This document shows positions 51,116-60,983 of a DNA stretch of 64,000 bases, piece by piece. Source of the DNA: R-RK-3 sp963834945 (lineage in GTDB: Bacteria > Pseudomonadota > Alphaproteobacteria > Rhizobiales > Rhodomicrobiaceae). The notes beneath the pieces were generated by a model that had not been told where the DNA came from, did not search any database, and saw nothing but the letters and a program-made list of their open reading frames with translations. Both the position numbers and the translations under genes were made by a program. The stretch covers positions 757,429 to 821,428 of the forward strand of contig CAWIDT010000001.1 in the NCBI GenBank assembly GCA_963834945.1, given 5' to 3'. Numbering within the stretch: position 1 is the first letter of the stretch; each line of letters opens with the position of its first letter.

Positions 51116-52590
51116 AAACGGCGGTTCACGCGCAAACAAGAGGCCCGCGTAGTCTCGTCTCGACAGATCAAAACGAGACCGGAGCGAAGGCGAATAATTC
51201 GGCTTCACCGAGCGGGCTTCGCCGAGCCGCCATGCGCGGCGGCGTTTACATGATCGCACGGCAAGGCGTGTCGGTACTGCTGAAATTCATCGGCGTCATG
51301 ATGATTACCCGCGTGCTCGGGCCGGAGGCTTACGGCACCTACGTCTCCGCGCTCAACATCTCGCAATATGCGATGTTGCTTGGCCTGGCCGGCGTTGGAG
51401 TGTATCTCCTGCGGCATGAGGGGGATGTTCCGAGGCAAGTCTACAGAACCGCCTACACGTTGCTTGCCGCAGCCTCTCTGATCTTGTTCGTGCTGTTCGA
51501 AGCCGGTTCGGCAAGTCTTTCTCGTTGGGTGGCTGTCTCGGGTTTTGAACCCGTCATGCATATTATGATGCTGGCGCTGCCCTTCCAGCTTCTGGCTGTC
51601 CCCGCGAGCGTGATTCTGGAGCGGAGCCTGGATTATCGCCGCGTCGCCATGCTCGAGATTGTCGGCCAGATTGCCTATTACGCTCTGGCAATCCCACTGG
51701 TTATGATGAATTTTGGGCCCGCGTCACTGGCAGTGGCATGGCTGCTGCAACAGGCGACGACCTGTATCGCCGCGCATGTCATGGCGCGAACCCGTCCCGA
51801 TTTCGGTTTTGACCGCGAAACCGCACTCAGCATCGCACGTTATGCGGCGAAATTCTCCGCGGCCAACTGGATTTGGCAATTAAGAATGCTGGTCAATCCG
51901 ATGGTGGTCGGTCCCGCTCTCGGCGCTCAAGCGGTTGGGCTTGTCGGCATGACCATTGGTGTCCTGGAGATGCTGACCATCATCAAGACGATCGCTTGGC
52001 GCCTATCCGTCGCCGTTCTGCGCGATTTTCACTCGAACGCCGGGAAGCTTCGTAGGGCGGTCACCGAAGGTATGGAGCTGCAACTTCTTGCCGTAGGCAC
52101 CATCCTGCTCGGATTCGGATGGACGGGGCACATTATCGTCCCCTGGATATTCGGCCAGCGCTGGGCTCCCATTATGGATATTTATCCATTCATCGCGTTG
52201 TCATATCTCACGATATCTCCATTCAACATGCATTCCGCCGTGTTGTCCGTCATCAATCGAAATCAGGATCTGATCGTCTATCACATCCTCCACATTGCGA
52301 TTTTTGCTGGCGTCGCGGTCTTCGCGGTCCGAGCTTTCGGGCTGGTCGGCTATGGCTACGCGGAGATGACCACCATACCGGTTTATGTGGTGATGCATCG
52401 CTTCCTCGCACGGGCCATCGGTTCCCCGGATTATCGTTTAACGTTGCTCTGGTGGACAGCGGCGGCATTCGGATTGTTTTGGGCGCAGCTCGGGGTCTGG
52501 ACCGCTGCGCTTCCATTTCTGGCGCTGCTAACGCCCCCATCACGGCGGCGCATCAGCGAGTTCTACCGCATTGCAACAAAGAGGCATTGA
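51112..52590 (+). CDS. Wzx-type polysaccharide flippase
   Basis: 492 residues with 12 or more hydrophobic helices of the MATE/PST superfamily; begins with a polar 40-residue extension and then GVYMIARQGVSVLLKFIGVMMITRVLGPEAYGTYVSALNI, typical of Wzx/RfbX. It flips the lipid-linked repeat unit to the periplasm. Translationally coupled (ATGA) to the glycosyltransferase upstream. Confidence 0.88.
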   Translation: MKTAVHAQTRGPRSLVSTDQNETGAKANNSASPSGLRRAAMRGGVYMIARQGVSVLLKFIGVMMITRVLGPEAYGTYVSALNISQYAMLLGLAGVGVYLLRHEGDVPRQVYRTAYTLLAAASLILFVLFEAGSASLSRWVAVSGFEPVMHIMMLALPFQLLAVPASVILERSLDYRRVAMLEIVGQIAYYALAIPLVMMNFGPASLAVAWLLQQATTCIAAHVMARTRPDFGFDRETALSIARYAAKFSAANWIWQLRMLVNPMVVGPALGAQAVGLVGMTIGVLEMLTIIKTIAWRLSVAVLRDFHSNAGKLRRAVTEGMELQLLAVGTILLGFGWTGHIIVPWIFGQRWAPIMDIYPFIALSYLTISPFNMHSAVLSVINRNQDLIVYHILHIAIFAGVAVFAVRAFGLVGYGYAEMTTIPVYVVMHRFLARAIGSPDYRLTLLWWTAAAFGLFWAQLGVWTAALPFLALLTPPSRRRISEFYRIATKRH

Positions 52591-52653
52591 TGCGCAACCG
52601 CCATCGGACCGCAACTTGCGGGTGCTCGCCATGTGTCTGAGTTGGAGAGTATT

Positions 52654-53850
52654 GTGAAGCTTATTCAGGCATTACCGCGAAGCATGTGTTTTGGAGCTGC
52701 GACCGCTTCTTCGATCGAGCTGTGCGTGGCGGAATGGATCGCCGGAAGCCAGTACCGCCATCAAACGACGGTCTTTGCCGATCGCGGCGATGGTGACCCG
52801 CTACTCGATGTTGAGATCTTCCGCCTCGCTACCAGGAGGACCCTTTCGAGCTGGCATCTCGCCTACAAAATCAGGCAGCAAGTCGAATGTCAAAACTACG
52901 AGTTGATCGTAACACAACAGCATGTCGCGACCGCGGGTCGGATATCGGCGTTCAATCGGCGCACCCCGGTTGTCCTGCAAACTCACAACTTCATCGATGC
53001 TCCCCGCACCGGGCGTGGAGCTAAGTTGTACAACCGCCTGAAATGCCGTCAGTTTCAGCAACTAGCGGGTCTGACTTTCATCAGCGAAGCGACCCGGATG
53101 CGTTTTGAGGAGGAATGGCCGCACGTCACCACCCCGCGAACGGTGATCTCCAACGGCTTTGACTTCACCTCATGGAATGCGAGGGAAAAGAAGGAAGAAC
53201 TCATCGTTGTTGTCGGGCGCGCTCACGAGGCCAAGGGCATCCTTGAAGCGGCGCTTGGCGTCGCCGCCTTTCTTGGCGCGGCGCCTGAATGGCGAGCGAG
53301 CTTCATCTTGTCCAAGAGTGACGCCGCCCCGCAGTATTTCAATGACGTTTGCAGCATCATCGCCCCTTTTTCCGATCGATGCGAAATCGCGATAGACATC
53401 CCGTTTGAGCGCGTAAAGCGGATCACCGAACGCGCGGCGGTCTCAATTGTAGCTTCGAAATGGGCTGAGCCCTTCGGCCGAACCGCCCTCGAAGCCCACG
53501 CGGCCGGTGTGGCGCTGATCTCCTCAGGCACTGGAGGCTTGCGGGAAATTAGCGGTGACGCCGCCGAATATCTAACGGAAATCTCCGGACCTGCCATCGC
53601 GGAGAAGCTCTCATTTCTGAGGGCGAATGAGGCGCGTCGCAGACAGATCGCTTATGAAGGATCCGAACGGGTCCGGCGCTACTTTCGCCTCGCACCAACC
53701 CCGCACGAGTTCGCGGGCAATGTGCCCGCGATCTGCGAAAAACTCGATCGCTTCTATGAACAAGTCCTCGTCAAGCACAGAAGCAATAGAGATCAGGACC
53801 CATCGGGCAGGTTCAGAAGTTCGTATCAAATCCATCCAAGCCCGGACTAA
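52654..53850 (+). CDS. Glycosyltransferase (GT4-like)
   Basis: 398 residues. GT-B fold: TQQHVATAGRISAFNRRTPVVLQTHNFIDAPRTGRG in the acceptor half, IVVVGRAHEAKGILEAALGVAAF at the inter-domain start, and SKWAEPFGRTALEAHAAGVALISSGTGGLREI as the donor motif. The GTG at 52654 is chosen because GGAGAG stands 4 bases before it; an in-frame GTG at 52633 would add seven residues. Substrate unknown. Confidence 0.83.
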   Translation: MKLIQALPRSMCFGAATASSIELCVAEWIAGSQYRHQTTVFADRGDGDPLLDVEIFRLATRRTLSSWHLAYKIRQQVECQNYELIVTQQHVATAGRISAFNRRTPVVLQTHNFIDAPRTGRGAKLYNRLKCRQFQQLAGLTFISEATRMRFEEEWPHVTTPRTVISNGFDFTSWNAREKKEELIVVVGRAHEAKGILEAALGVAAFLGAAPEWRASFILSKSDAAPQYFNDVCSIIAPFSDRCEIAIDIPFERVKRITERAAVSIVASKWAEPFGRTALEAHAAGVALISSGTGGLREISGDAAEYLTEISGPAIAEKLSFLRANEARRRQIAYEGSERVRRYFRLAPTPHEFAGNVPAICEKLDRFYEQVLVKHRSNRDQDPSGRFRSSYQIHPSPD

Positions 53851-53944
53851 ATTTACAATGTTTATACGTCACTAAATCGATTTCATACATTATATGGTCC
53901 CCTAACAACGCAGTTGTAATCCATAGGCTGGAACTAAAAATATT

Positions 53945-55115
53945 ATGCTACAGATGCGACACCAGGCGAGACCCATTTCTCTGGTAATCTATCTGCCGGA
54001 TCTCAGTGGAGGCGGGGCGGAACGTCTCCATGTGAACCTTGCGCCGCAATTCCTCGAAATGGGATATCGGGTCACCTATCTGCTCGATCGGCTCGGCGGC
54101 GAGCTTTTGCCGCAACTCCCGCTAGGCTGCAGAAATTCACGCCCTTGGCGCTAACAGGCAGATTCGCGCATTGCCCAAGCTCGTTCGTTATCTGAGGCGG
54201 ACCCGACCCGATGTATTGATAGCCAACATGGAGCACATGAATATCATGTCCGTCGTGGCGCGGGCGCTAGCCCGCGTGCCGACACGCATTATTGTAACGC
54301 AGCATTGCGCTTTATCAGCGCGACTAAAACGGGGCTCGTGGAAGTTTCGCCTGCTGCCCCTGCTCTATCGTTTCGCGATTCCCTATGCGGACGCTCTTGT
54401 AACCGTGTCTGCCGGGGTCGCGGATGATCTGGCAGACGCTACCGGGCTTTCCCGAAGGGCGATGAGTGTCATCTACAATGGTGTCATTACGAGCGATTTT
54501 GAAACCCACAAAACGTTCGAGCCCTCGCATCCATGGTTCGCGAAAGGTTGGCCGGTCATCCTAGGCATGGGGCGGATGGTGGGGCAGAAGGACTTCGCCA
54601 CACTCATCCGGGCCTTTGTTCATGTGTCGCAAGCGAGTGACGCTCGCCTTATCATTCTGGGCGAGGGGCCGATGCGCGCCGAGCTCGAGGAACAGGTGAG
54701 GTCGCTGGGACACCTCTCCGATAGGATTTCGATGCCAGGTTTCATCGACAACCCATTGCCGCTTATCCGGCGGGCCCACGTCTTCGCATTATCGTCCCGG
54801 TACGAGGGTTTCGGAAATGTCCTCGTCGAGGCTCTCGCCTGCGGGACTCCGGTCGTCAGCACCGATTGCCCTCACGGACCGTCAGAGATTCTCGATCGCG
54901 GACGCTTCGGGGCGTTAGTGCCGGTTGGAAATGCTAGGGCACTCGGTCGCGCGATACTCGACGCTCTCAGCAGCAATCCTGATCGGGAGAAACTCGCCAG
55001 ACGCGGGCAGAGCTTTAGTGTGGCCAAATGTGCACGCGAGTATGCCCGTCTGATCGAACAATGCGAAACCCAGCTCAGCAGTCGTGATCAAATTATTGAA
55101 AGGGCACCAGCTTGA
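53945..55115 (+). pseudogene. GT4-family glycosyltransferase with one frameshift
   Basis: The first 60 residues (ISLVIYLPDLSGGGAERLHVNLAPQFLEMGYRVTYLLDR) and the rest (LPKLVRYLRRTRPDVLIANMEHMNIMSVVARALARVPTR...; donor motif SSRYEGFGNVLVEALACGTPVVSTDCPHGPSEI) form one complete GT4 enzyme, but the frame shifts between 54119 and 54126. Removing one base (for example A54124) restores LPLAAEIHALGANRQIRALPKL. Everything else is intact, so this is either recent inactivation or an assembly indel. Confidence 0.82.
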
Positions 55116-56181
55116 CCGGAGGCAAAGCCAACTCGAGGTTTTTGACGCTGGAGCTGGGGCGAGCGCTTGCAGCAAGTCTCGTGGTTCTGCACCACGCAGG
55201 CAACATCATGGCGCAACCTCGGTTCTACGGCGAGCATCCATTTTCCGGGCATCTGCAAAATTTCAATGTCGGCGTCGACTTCTTCTTCGTCCTCAGCGGC
55301 TTCATTATCACTTGGGTTCATTGGAAAGATATCGGGGACTCATCACGCCTGGGCAACTATGCCATCAAGAGATTTTTGCGCATCTATCCCGCCTATTGGG
55401 GGATCGTGATTCCGCTTGCTATCCTCTATCTTTGCTTTCCTGCAGCCGGAATACCGACCCAGCACAATCCCCTGAACATCGTAAGATCGATCCTCTTATT
55501 GCCTTCCGCCGCACCACCGGTTCTCGGCGTTGCCTGGACACTCGTTCATGAGGTCTTCTTCTACGCGGTCTTCGCCGGCGTTATTTTTACAGGAAGATTG
55601 GAACTCGCCATCTTTCCAATATGGGCACTTGCAATCGTAGTATTGGACGGTTGGGGCGAAAGCACATTCCCACTGTCTTTCCTAGCCAGCCCGTTCAACT
55701 TGGATTTCATCATGGGGGTGTGCGCGGCAGGCTTGCTGAGGTCTGGCCGGATCCCTTGGCCATGGGTATTCTTTGTAAGCGGCGCGACGGCATTTTTCGC
55801 GTTGATGCTCTTTGCGGTCCACATTCAAGCAACTCGATGGTTGGCCGGCTGGCCTTTGGGGGCACCGCCTTTCTCGCACTTCTGGGACTGGTAGAGCTGG
55901 AGCGGCAGCAAACGATACGGCCACCAGCGGCGTTAGCCTACTTGGGCGCGGTATCCTATTCAGTATATCTGGTTCATCCGGTGGTTCTGTCGTTTAGCGT
56001 ACACATTCTTTCGAGCGCAGCGAAGCCGTTCCCGAATGAAGCCATTGCTCTCATCATCACAGCAATCGGAATTGGAGCCGGATTTCTATATTATAAAGTT
56101 GACAGGCCACTGACTCACACGGTCCACGATTTATTATTGAAACCCATAATCAAACGCATCAGAACAGATATTGTCAAATAA
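55112..56181 (+). pseudogene. OafA-type acyltransferase 3 with one frameshift
   Basis: Integral membrane acyltransferase: RFLTLELGRALAASLVVLHHAGNI (catalytic His of the LHH motif), FNVGVDFFFVLSGFIITWVHW and RFLRIYPAYW are typical. At the G-run 55858-55862 the frame is lost (stop at 55892); the other frame continues GGTAFLALLGLVELERQQTI and YLGAVSYSVYLVHPVVLSF to 56181. One extra G restores a continuous protein of about 356 residues. It would acylate the exopolysaccharide. It overlaps the preceding glycosyltransferase by 4 bases. Confidence 0.83.
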
Positions 56182-56220
56182 AATAACTACGTCTAATATA
56201 AAAAGACTCGACCAAAAAAT

Positions 56221-57594
56221 ATGAAAAAATTATGCAACAACAAGTTCGAATTTATGGACGTTATTACTCTGGTAATGTTGATCGCTCCGATCAATGGAAT
56301 GTTCTATCCATTCGAGTCTTACATGGCTGCAGGGAGCGCAGAAGGCGATGTTGTGCTTTCTGTTCCTGTTAATCCTATTAGTTTGATAATACTTTCTATA
56401 TATGTTTGTGTATTATATTTTTTAATACGCCGAGAGCAGCGTTTTCTTAATTTTTACACTATGTATATTTTTATTTTTTTTGCCGCACTCAGCTATTTTT
56501 GGTCTCCTGACCCGGGCACAACCGCCATTAGGGTCGCTAGACTACCTCTTCTACTGGGTCTGAGCATATCGATAGCCCAATATTATAGTTTTAGAAAGAT
56601 ACTGCTCCTAATGAGCATAGGTTTTTTCTTATCGGGAGCAGTGTCCATCTTGATGTCGGTAGCCTTTCCAACTCTTGGCTTAAGTCATCTTGGCAATGGT
56701 TACGAGAACGCTTGGCGCGGCGCAGCCGTCCACAAGAATTTCGGAGGCCTAACCTTCTCCCTTGGCGTTATTGTGCCCTTTTATGCATACAGAGCGCGCT
56801 GTATCCCGTTCGGGCTGTTGCTTGCCTCCGCCGGAACTTGCGGACTTATGCTCGTCAAGGGCAACTCGGCAACCGCGCTCACCGCGTTTGCGTTGGTCGC
56901 GACAATCGGGACGACACTGTACCTGCTTAAGCTGTTTTCGGCCGGTCTTCGAATCCCGATCGCGCTGATCTTAGCCGTTCCGGTTGTGATACTCGGCGTT
57001 ATTGTGTGGTCGAACCTTGGGACAATTCTGAATTCCTCTGGCCGGGATATGACGTTCACCGGCCGTTCCGATATATGGGCGGCTGTGTTTGCCGCAATTT
57101 CAGAGCACCCCCTGCGGGGTTATGGCTACGCCTTCTGGGTTATAGACAGTCCAGATCGACAGCTCATCTGGGGTTATGTCGGTGACACCGCCGCCCACTC
57201 GCATAATACCTGGCTCGACGCATGGTTACAGACAGGACTTTTCGGGTTACTGGCAATTGCGTTCGCGTTCGTCTCTACCCTTCTAAAATCATTGTGGTTT
57301 TGTCTTCGTTCTAACGATGAAAGCGGCGAACTTTTAGTTGCAGTCATCATATTTTTATTCGTTCGTTCCTTCACAGAGATTGAATTCACCGATCCTGCCC
57401 CTATAGGCCTGTTTTGGCTGGTGTGGGTCTCCACAACGCTCAAACTACGCCAGAGAACGATCGCGATGTTCCCGGGGACGACGCTGAAGACGACTGGTTT
57501 TCGAAATCGATTTGTTCACCCTCGCTACCCTCAAATTCGCCATGCGTCTCCTGGCGAGTTTCGTCCACGTCCGATGCAAGCACATAGCAAATAA
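56221..57594 (+). CDS. O-antigen ligase / Wzy-type polymerase
   Basis: 457 residues with about twelve hydrophobic helices. The Wzy_C/ligase region has FTGRSDIWAAVFAAISEHPLRGYGYAFW and then AAHSHNTWLDAWLQTGLFGLLAIA, the conserved periplasmic loop with the key His and Arg. The first 150 codons are strikingly AT-rich compared with the C-terminal part. It polymerises or ligates the flipped repeat units. C-terminal tail is basic and low-complexity. Confidence 0.85.
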   Translation: MKKLCNNKFEFMDVITLVMLIAPINGMFYPFESYMAAGSAEGDVVLSVPVNPISLIILSIYVCVLYFLIRREQRFLNFYTMYIFIFFAALSYFWSPDPGTTAIRVARLPLLLGLSISIAQYYSFRKILLLMSIGFFLSGAVSILMSVAFPTLGLSHLGNGYENAWRGAAVHKNFGGLTFSLGVIVPFYAYRARCIPFGLLLASAGTCGLMLVKGNSATALTAFALVATIGTTLYLLKLFSAGLRIPIALILAVPVVILGVIVWSNLGTILNSSGRDMTFTGRSDIWAAVFAAISEHPLRGYGYAFWVIDSPDRQLIWGYVGDTAAHSHNTWLDAWLQTGLFGLLAIAFAFVSTLLKSLWFCLRSNDESGELLVAVIIFLFVRSFTEIEFTDPAPIGLFWLVWVSTTLKLRQRTIAMFPGTTLKTTGFRNRFVHPRYPQIRHASPGEFRPRPMQAHSK

Positions 57595-57614
57595 AATAGA
57601 AGATTGGAGACAGA

Positions 57615-58445
57615 ATGCCGTTTTCTAAAAGCCACCCCAAGCAGAGCCCCATATTGCGTCGGAGCGGAGGGCGTGCGCATTATTTACGAGGAGGCGCAAC
57701 ACTGCTCCTCGGACTGTTTGTTTTCGTTGCCTCCGATTTTCATGCAGCCGCAGCGGAATGTAACGGGCCGCTATCGGGCCGGAATGTCATGCCGGAGGCC
57801 AGCCAGCAAGGCTTTGGTGCGGTGCAGGGCCTGCCGCCGTTGGCGCTGGCTAAAAATGAATATGTCGTGACGATCGATGACGGGCCGAGTCCGAAAACGA
57901 CGCCGCGGCTCCTGGAAATATTGCGTGATCATTGTGTCAAGGCGACATTCTTTCTGATCGGCCGGAATGCGGCCGCCCATCCTGATTTAGTCAAGGAGAT
58001 TGAGACCCAAGGCCACATGATCGGCAGCCACTCTTATCGGCATCCGAGTCTCGCAACATTGACAGAGGCAGAAATCGTCCAGGAAATGCAGCAAGGTGTT
58101 GACGCCGTTGACGCGGCGCAAAATTTGTTGCGCGGAAGTGGGCGGCATTTGGTGCGGCTGCCGGGCTCCGCGACCTCGTCCCCGATTCCATCGACCACGC
58201 TGGTCCAAGCGCTGCAGCAGCGAGGGTTGACGATCGCCGGATACGATATCAGCCCGCAGGACTGGCGTAATTCGCCACCTGAGGAAAGCTTCAGGCGCCT
58301 TTTTCACGGAATTCCGGATCGAGGCGTTATCGTCTTTCACGACGGACAGCCAAACACAATTTTGCTGCTGCCTATGGCGCTGGACGAACTGAGCCGGAGG
58401 GGAGCAAAGATCCGGCAACTCGTGCCGCGACCGGAGAATGGCTAG
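57615..58445 (+). CDS. NodB-type polysaccharide deacetylase
   Basis: 276 residues. N-terminal membrane anchor or signal (about 25-48) then the NodB domain: VTIDDGPSPKTTPRLLEIL (two Asp), GSHSYRHPSLATLT (metal His pair), RLPGSATSSP, YDISPQDWRNS and VIVFHDGQPNTI. The catalytic set is complete, so it should remove N- or O-acetyl groups from a polysaccharide outside the cytoplasm. GGAGA lies 4 bases before the start. Confidence 0.9.
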   Translation: MPFSKSHPKQSPILRRSGGRAHYLRGGATLLLGLFVFVASDFHAAAAECNGPLSGRNVMPEASQQGFGAVQGLPPLALAKNEYVVTIDDGPSPKTTPRLLEILRDHCVKATFFLIGRNAAAHPDLVKEIETQGHMIGSHSYRHPSLATLTEAEIVQEMQQGVDAVDAAQNLLRGSGRHLVRLPGSATSSPIPSTTLVQALQQRGLTIAGYDISPQDWRNSPPEESFRRLFHGIPDRGVIVFHDGQPNTILLLPMALDELSRRGAKIRQLVPRPENG

Positions 58446-58549
58446 CTGCTGACCGACTCCGAGTCGTCAACGGTGCGCTTTGCGCGTTGGCAAAACGATT
58501 TGCATGTCGGCGCTCATCGCTGAAGTCCCCCGCTCACGGTTAGGCCAAT

Positions 58550-58677
58550 TCTAGAGCAGGATCGGGAAATGCACGTCCCCGCGAAAGCGGGAATGGACGC
58601 CGGTGCGCCGAAAAATCGTGCGAAAACAATGGAATCTAGAGCAAGATTGATTCTATTAGAAGCGATCTTGCCCCTAG
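58550..58677 (+). repeat. Dispersed intergenic repeat, divergent member
   Basis: Begins TCTAGAGCAGGATCGG and shares GGACGCCGGT, GCGAAAACAA and TAGAGC blocks in order with the repeats at 17857 and 34829, with an added hairpin CCCGCGAAAGCGGG and a second inverted repeat GCAAGAT...ATCTTGC. The remaining gap (58446-58549) shows nothing but a short CGACTC/GAGTCG palindrome. Confidence 0.75.
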
Positions 58678-58709
58678 TCCGACATAAAATGACAATGCAG
58701 GAGCGATTT

Positions 58710-59172
58710 ATGATCAAGAGTTCTCAACAGTTTTGAGGGGCTGAGAAATTTTTTAATCCGATCACGAGCAGCTTACCTAAGACATTTTTGGGGCATGGAC
58801 ATTGATCCTACGGCAACGTTTTCCCTGAGCGCGCGCTTCGACCTTACTTACCCCAAGGGCATCCACGTGGGAGCTGAGAGCTACATAGCATTCGATGCCG
58901 CGATTCTGACCCACGACTATGTCCGCAAGCTATATCGCGATACGCATATTGGGCGACATTGCTTCATTGGTGCACGGAGCATAATCCTACCGGGCGTGCG
59001 AATCGGCGACCGCTGCATCGTCGGCGCAGGCAGCGTAGTCACAAAGGACGTGCCTCCCCACAGTGTTGTCGCCGGTAATCCCGCGAGGATAATCCACAAG
59101 AACGTTGCGCCTGACGCGGGTAAGAGTTGCAGCGACGGCCTCGTCGCCGCAGCGAGCGCTGCCGTAACCTAA
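58710..59172 (+). pseudogene. Hexapeptide-repeat sugar O-acetyltransferase with one frameshift
   Basis: A good ribosome binding site (CAGGAG) precedes ATG 58710 and MIKSSQQF, which then hits TGA at 58734. In the neighbouring frame the protein continues EGLRNFLIRSRAAYLRHFWGMDIDPTATFSLSARFD and the left-handed beta-helix (HIGRHCFIGARSIILPGVRIGDRCIVGAGSVVTKDVPPHSVVAGNPARII). Removing one T from the run 58731-58734 joins them into 153 residues. A shorter product could start at ATG 58795. It would O-acetylate the exopolysaccharide. Confidence 0.75.
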
Positions 59173-59370
59173 AATTGTATGTTGAAATTTATACAACTTA
59201 AGGTTATGATCCCGTGACTGCGAAATCGACAATTAAGCTATCTTTTGGGGGAGCAAGATTACACGGCAAGCTATTAAAATGATCTAATTAATCACCGTGC
59301 CCGGGCCACATTCAGAGTAATTATGATTTAACGGCAAAGGCCGGTTGGCAATATTTAATCGAGGCTGATC

Positions 59371-59958
59371 ATGAAGATATTTATTTTTACCGCATGCGCT
59401 GTTCTCATCAGTTTTTCCGGGCAAGTGTCCGCTGATGAGAATATCTCGACAATCGAGCAACTTGGAGCTCAAAACTCGACCTATGTCACACAAAGTGGCG
59501 ATGGCACAATCAATAAGTCCATCGTGAAGCAATCAGCTGGCCATCTGAATAAGGAGGTGGTCCAGCAAAAAGGCACGTCCAATAACAACTACTCCTTTGC
59601 TACTCAATGGGGAACCGCTCATTCGGCTAAAATTATCCAAGATGGATCAAATAATGACAACATCTCGGTGTTGAGCCAAACTGGTTATTCAAATACCGCG
59701 ATCATTGACCAAGATGGTTTGAGCAACGAAAATACGTCGGTGATCCGCAGCGAAACCGGGGGCGGGAACGACATTTCTGTCGGGCAGGACGGTTCCGACA
59801 ATCAAAATGACTCGTTGATCAGCACCCACACCCTGCATAGCACCGTGACCGTAAACCAATCCGGGGCAGACAACACCAACTTCTCCGAGGTCCGTGACCT
59901 TTCCGAGGTCCAGGTAGGGATGGGTGGCGGCAATACAACCATTATAAATCAGCATTGA
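59371..59958 (+). CDS. Curlin-like secreted amyloid-type protein
   Basis: 195 residues: Sec signal (FIFTACAVLISFSGQVSA), then imperfect repeats of about 20-24 residues with the Q-x-G-x-x-N-x4-Q spacing of CsgA/CsgB (IVKQSAGHLNKEVVQQKGTSNNNYS, IIQDGSNNDNISVLSQTGYSNTAIIDQDGLSNENTSVI). This predicts a cross-beta fibre component on the cell surface. No csgEFG export genes are visible. GAGG precedes the start. It closes the exopolysaccharide region. Confidence 0.78.
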   Translation: MKIFIFTACAVLISFSGQVSADENISTIEQLGAQNSTYVTQSGDGTINKSIVKQSAGHLNKEVVQQKGTSNNNYSFATQWGTAHSAKIIQDGSNNDNISVLSQTGYSNTAIIDQDGLSNENTSVIRSETGGGNDISVGQDGSDNQNDSLISTHTLHSTVTVNQSGADNTNFSEVRDLSEVQVGMGGGNTTIINQH

Positions 59959-60054
59959 GCAATCCAATCCTGACGCTTTCTTTGCCAAGCGCTTCGCGCT
60001 TGGTCCCGTCAGGGAGGTTGGCCTGCTGACACGGCTTGGCCGGTAAAGGCAAAC

Positions 60055-60084
60055 GCCTCCTTCGCTAGGGGGCTTTTGCTTTTT
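60055..60084 (+). terminator. Rho-independent terminator
   Basis: Stem GCCTCC (60055-60060) / GGGGGC (60068-60073, one G-U pair), 7-base loop, then TTTTGCTTTTT. It lies about 100 bases past the curlin-like gene; a further hairpin CCAAGCGC/GCGCTTGG at 59985-60003 lacks a T-run. Otherwise 59959-60182 shows nothing. Confidence 0.7.
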
Positions 60085-60182
60085 GGGGCGTACGCGACGA
60101 CTGCGGCGTAGGTGGCATGGACGCCGTCGAACAGTAAGCGCGAGTCCGAGGCTACGGCATCTTCAGCGTGACAGTTGCCGGC

Positions 60183-60545
60183 TCAGTCGGCGACGCTTTG
60201 CGTCGCCGGTGGCGCCCGGTTCCAGGGCAGCAACTCGGCGAGGCGGTTGATCGGATGGGCGCCGATGCGTGCGATCACGTCTTTGAGCCACGCCTCGGGA
60301 TCGACGCCGTTGAGCCGGGCAGTTCGAATGAGCGTGTAGAACGCCGCGGCGCGTTCGCCTCCGGAATCGGAACCGCTGAACAACCAGTTCTTTCTTCCAA
60401 GAGCCACAGGCCTGATTTGATTTTCGGCCGCGTTGTTGCTGATCTCCAATCGGCCATCGTCGAGGTAGCGCGTGAGCGCGTCCCATCGCGATCGGGCATA
60501 GCGGATAGCGCGGGCGAGGTCGCTCGTACGCACCCGGCGAGAGCC
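60183..60545 (-). pseudogene. IS66-family TnpC transposase, C-terminal fragment
   Basis: About 120 residues matching the TnpC C-terminus: DLARAIRYARSRWDALTRYLDDGRLEISNNAAENQIRP (catalytic Glu region), VALGRKNWLFSGSDSGGERAAAFYTLI and AHPINRLAELLPWN. The first three quarters of the protein are missing. It is oriented opposite to the tnpA fragment beside it, so the two cannot come from one simply truncated IS66. Confidence 0.88.
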
Positions 60546-60614
60546 GTCTTGCAGGTGGGCTGGCGATGGTTCTTGGTGGTGACGCTTGATCCTTTCAGGA
60601 GATAGGTCGTCACC

Positions 60615-60983
60615 ATGTCTGGATATAGGTCTTCGCCGCAATTCGAGATGATCGCGTCGACCCGTCGTCGATGGACGGATGCGCAAAAGCGGGAGATCGT
60701 CGCCGAGATCGATGCGCCGAATGGCTCAGTCTCGAAGGTCGCGCGGCGGTACAGCCTTCACACGAGCCTTCTGTTTCGCTGGCGGCGCGATTTGGCAGCG
60801 CCGCGGCCAGAGCCGGCGCCATTGCGTGCGGGGGCGCCGACATTCGTGCCGATCGCTCTGACGGCGCCTTTGCCGACGCCGCCGGCTTCGGCTCTCACCG
60901 TGCCGCCGTCTTCGACGCCGATCGAGATCCTGCTCGCGGATGGCCGCACCGTGCGGACGGTGTCAAACGGCTCGCAATGTTGA
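60615..60983 (+). pseudogene. IS66-family TnpA, truncated by an IS21-type insertion
   Basis: The helix-turn-helix half (ASTRRRWTDAQKREIVAEIDAPNGSVSKVARRYSLHTSLLFRWRRDL) and most of the C-terminal strand-rich part (PIEILLADGRTVRTVS) are present. The coding sequence then runs into the terminus of an IS21-type element at 60978, which supplies the stop codon. TnpA is an accessory DNA-binding protein of IS66 elements. Confidence 0.85.

Noticed and set aside
60183..60983. A functional IS66 element
   Set aside because: tnpC lacks its first three quarters, tnpB is absent, tnpA is interrupted and the two remaining pieces point away from each other.
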